This document shows positions 60,687-64,000 of a stretch of 64,000 nt of DNA, piece by piece. Position 1 is the first letter of the stretch. Each line of letters opens with the position of its first letter. The notes beneath the pieces are model-generated. The model did no database searches, was not told the DNA's origin, and saw only the letters and a list, made by a program, of their open reading frames with translations. A program made the position numbers and the translations under genes. The DNA is from Ceratodon purpureus (lineage: Eukaryota > Streptophyta > Bryopsida > Pseudoditrichales > Ditrichaceae). The stretch lies in assembly GCA_014871385.1 (NCBI GenBank), contig CM026427.1:926068-990067 (forward strand), read 5' to 3'.

Positions 60687-62408
60687 CCTGTACATTTTGA
60701 CTTTTGGACTCAAAACAACCATCTTTTAGTAGGGGTGTTCAGAGTGAAAAATTCGGCCAGCACAAGTATCCAATAGAATGCAAGCAGTCGTGAGCTACCC
60801 ATTTGAGCTTGCCACTCACTGCCACTTTCCACCAAATCCGAGCTGTAAAGCTGTTCAGTAAAACCGAGCAACTCAGCTGTTCGATAAGAGGAGATAGCCT
60901 TGGAACGCAGCTAGCCTTTATGATTCTTACATGTTTTTTCTGAAGTTGAACATGTCTTAAGTGTCGATATTTTTGTAAGTGATGATTAGTCTGTTGTGTA
61001 AATTCATCTCTTGTGTGATCCACCGAATATGCTAATCTATGCACATCTCAATACCGACACTGCACCTCCGACTTTACAACCTCTATGGTAACAGACTAAA
61101 GTTTCGGAGTCGATATTAGAAGCTCACTTACTTGGACGAGAGTCTTCCGTGACGCTTAACAAATACCATGTACAAATGCAATACCAACGTGTAAATCCAA
61201 GCCAGTAGTGGAATCCACAACATGGTACAGCTCCAGATGATTCTACAGTTCACAGGTTAATCATCACAAGCAAATCAGGTGGAAGTGAACCAGTCTTCGA
61301 AGTGATGAGCAAATCAACCTGACATAGAGGTGAGTTTAGAGTCCGCAATGTAAACCAAATATGCTCAAATAAAGTGTGTTCAGTCTGTTGACATGAATGC
61401 TCATGAAATCCCATTTAGGGCTACACTTGACGATGGTTGAAGTGAAAAGACCGCGCAACTGGGAAAATGAACCAAAAGCTAAAGGAGCCGGCATCAGACT
61501 TCTTCCGGCCTGCCAATGCACACAAACAGAAGATGCAGGAGAAGATACACCAGCCAATTCGTGTCGAACAATTACCTTCAAAAAAAGAAGAAGCATTTTT
61601 TACAGTTTCGAAGTGGCGGAGCACTGGAGGAAAATGGACGAGAGCTGACGAGGCCAACAACGGAGCTAAGGAGGACAAAAAAGCGTCACTTAAAACTCAT
61701 CGAGGAGACCCCCACCCTCCTCGATGAGTTTCAAGTACTGGAAGCAAATCCAATGACTAGAAACCCGGTCTTTTGACAGCTGTGAACAAGTGGGGCGTCA
61801 AGTGGTCCCCAGGGAAGCCGTGAACACCCCTAGTGCAAATGGCCTTCCTAGAGCTAAATTTTGGACCCGTTGTGTGCCCGAAGGTAGACCAGAGCCAAAA
61901 AGCCACTGGGCCATAAATTCTCCTTCAGGGGTTAATTGAAAAGGTACCTTCTCAAAACCTTGGAAGTTTAGCTTCAAAACTATTCTTTCCCACTAAATCT
62001 TCAAGGTTATGGTCCATGGTTCATTCAGGATATCAACTTTTGCTGTCGGTTTACACTCACGGAAACACCAAGGTTCGTCATCTGAGGAACACGGTTTCTG
62101 ACACTGGTAATGTTAAAGCTCTGAGTCTCGGCCAACAAGAGTTTAATAAGCACCAATGCTCCAACCACGGCCTCTTCCGTCATCTTATGCCCGCCCTCAT
62201 CTACGAGTCTAATGAAGCCATATCATGGCCGAAGCACAATAAGCTCAGAGGTGCAAATGGCAGGTTGAAATCATGATGTTGCTGATTTACTTCTTGAAGT
62301 GGAAAGTACATTGAGGAAAGAGTATGTAAAAGATAAAATACCTACATGAAAGATGCTCTGTAGAACATTACAAAATTGATCCTATAAGCTAGCTTCTATT
62401 GTATGCAA
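60687..62408. other. Intergenic with one strong hairpin, no gene supported
   Basis: A charged frame at 61467-61727 (MNQKLKEPASDFFRPANAHK) is Lys/Glu-rich but has no family and no splice partners. The perfect 15-bp hairpin at 61693-61731 overlaps its end. Confidence 0.4.
61693..61731. repeat. Perfect 15-bp hairpin
   Basis: AAACTCATCGAGGAG (61693-61707), nine-base loop, then CTCCTCGATGAGTTT (61717-61731), an exact inverted repeat. Confidence 0.9.
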
Positions 62409-63966
62409 TCAAGACGAACCAGTCTTCGCTGGGATCTGGCTAACGTATTGTGCGATGGCCTGAGCACTTTCATATGCACCTTCAACACATCGGCCTAGGG
62501 CAACTCCTACGACATAGTTGCCACCCAGAAAGAGTCCCTCGCAATTTGCATTTTTGAGAGCTCCTTTGGCGCTTTCCAAGTGATCAAGATGGCCAATGGT
62601 AAACTGAGGAATGGCTGTAGGCCATGTTCGGACTCCATGCATTTGTGGAGCAGGCGCATCGGGCTTCAAGAGCATTGTTCGAAGGTCCTTGTCCACTGTC
62701 TTGACGATTTCTTCATCACTCTGCAAGAACAGAATATTTCTGAAGGAATTAGACCACAGTAGCTGCAGCAAGTATTGTGTTGAGGATCCTATAGATACAA
62801 TACAAAGACCTTCGAACTTAAAGAGCTGGCACCAAAAACACATATTGCCCAATGATATATTGTCTAGCATGGTGTCACAGAGCAGATACGCTGAGAAGCC
62901 CATCAGTCTCGACTGGCATGATAATCATCATTATTAATTAATGTAATTTACCTTCTCAGTGATCTGTGTGAACTGGGCACCACCAATGTAGTTAAGGAGT
63001 AGCACTCGGTCCTCTGGAGCCCGATTAGGAAACAATGAGGAGCTGTAGATGGTACCTGGTGATTCAAGACAACACAGGTGCAGCATAAGCCCATATAAAA
63101 CATTTCGCGCTACCATGTAAACGAACGAGACGTTAAAGTCTAATAGTTCACAAAAGCATCAACAAATATAAAAATTCAATTCACGTGAACGATCCAAAGT
63201 ATAATTCACAGTGTTTTAATATCTTCACAACCATCAGCTCTCAGCATCACCATACGCCTGCACGGAAGATCATACCTAGTGTCTGGACACCCTGTGTGCG
63301 GGGGTGAAGCTGCCCGAACCCAAATAACTTCCCGTCCGTGAGGCGGTCTTCACGTAGAGCTGACAATGGATAGGAGATGGTAGCGGCACACACTGGGGGG
63401 TAGTAAAATTGAGAAAGCGCCTCAGCTGCCCCTTCCTAGTCCACCCGCCAGAACATATCAGAAATCTCAATGGCCTCTATAATCTATGTAGAAAAGGGAA
63501 TTTCTATACCTCAGCAAGTACAACAAATGGTGGGTAACAGTTGAAGTTATTAGGAGAGGGATAAAATCTATTTGAACTAAGGTCCAATGTGTTTCTGAAA
63601 GCCAGGATAACATTGACAGGTGGGTCCATACTCAAGGAAATGTAACACAATCACATGCTATTCCATACAGGCTTGATGACGATGTAATCTGTGTTTCACC
63701 ATGCAACACATGCGGTTTGCTATCATCTAGTGATCAAACATTTAAAATTCTGACATTAGTATATCAAACATCATAAGGAAAAGAGAAAATTACATACAGA
63801 GAGGGGGCGCAGAATCTCCTTTGCAACATATGCAGGCACTGTGAGGACTAGGGATCTTGCGTTCACAGTTTTTGTTCCTTCGGGTGTCTCATACGTCAAG
63901 GTGTAGCCCACGTCTGTCTTCTTAATGGTGGTAAGCTTCCAATTAACCTTCACTTTATCTCCCAGT
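62409..63966 (-). CDS. Protoporphyrinogen oxidase, C-terminal part (gene continues off the right edge)
   Basis: Exons on the complement: 63966-63798, 63435-63276, 63055-62952 and 62720-62409 (stop). Phases agree. Conserved stretches in order: TLTYETPEGTKTVNARSLVL then TVPAYVAKEIL; FYYPPVCAATISYPLSALRE; KLFGFGQLHPRTQGVQTLGT then IYSSSLFPNRAPEDRVLLLN; VKTVDKDLRTMLLKPDAPAP; and the FAD-binding end GLFLGGNYVVGVALGRCVEG. This is the plant PPOX family (oxidation of protoporphyrinogen IX to protoporphyrin IX, the last common step of heme and chlorophyll synthesis). Plastid or mitochondrial isoform cannot be told without the N-terminus, though the YYPPV and FGQLHPRTQG forms recall the plastid type. 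The acceptor of the second listed exon (GACTAG) is weak. Confidence 0.9.
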
Positions 63967-64000
63967 CTGCAATAATCAACACAACCCTTATTGTCACATC

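Noticed and set aside
61915-61945. CTTCAGGGGTTAATTG resembling a TTAA-element end
   Set aside because: Two mismatches to the terminal motif and no partner end found nearby.

Overview
The window looks like nuclear DNA of a land plant. It has spliced genes with GT-AG introns, a secreted GH9 endoglucanase of plant type, a protoporphyrinogen oxidase, Bet v 1-fold proteins and a nuclear tRNA-Leu(CAA). A probable cilia-associated gene (C2orf81/DUF4639-like) and a UbiA prenyltransferase of unusual type point to a seed-free plant with motile sperm (moss, liverwort, lycophyte or fern). That placement is inference. Genes are sparse islands in AT-rich, transposon-filled DNA.

Region 1 (about 1-15.4 kb) differs from everything else. 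It is gene-dense and higher in GC. It carries a coiled-coil protein running off the left edge, a 1541-aa Mutator-like transposase (GCM-type zinc finger, DDE core, SWIM finger), and, divergently transcribed from a shared 475-bp promoter, an eight-exon gene joining a ParB-like domain to an N6/N4-type DNA methyltransferase domain. Two small unrecognised genes follow. A perfect or near-perfect palindrome (core GGCGCCGGCGCC, often flanked as ATGGCGCCGGCGCCAT) recurs about ten times between and inside these genes. It also recurs inside a 78-bp, five-copy coding repeat of the transposase. I found no full copy in the other 48 kb. I read this as part of a large DNA transposon carrying its own DNA-modification-like gene; its left end is outside the window and its right end is near 15.4 kb.

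Region 2 (15.4-25 kb) is AT-rich. A 19-bp inverted pair at 15840 and 23013 may bound a 7.2-kb decayed DNA transposon. Inside it lie two smaller elements with CCCCTAAAGG termini flanked by TTAA, and a broken multi-exon gene. Region 3 (25.6-30.7 kb) is a gene with two RanBP2-type zinc fingers and strikingly G/T-rich introns, followed by a LINE tail.

Region 4 (32684-37204) is a 4.5-kb non-autonomous hAT-like element with a perfect 8-bp target duplication (CTCTAAAA). It contains GC-rich subterminal repeats, inverted arms of about 0.8 kb and three copies of a 125-bp hairpin unit. Region 5 (37-64 kb) holds a UbiA prenyltransferase, a 172-bp CACTA-like miniature element, another miniature element, the C2orf81-like gene, a double Bet v 1-domain gene, the GH9 endoglucanase, tRNA-Leu(CAA) and the 3' part of a protoporphyrinogen oxidase gene. 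Long stretches between them show no supportable gene.
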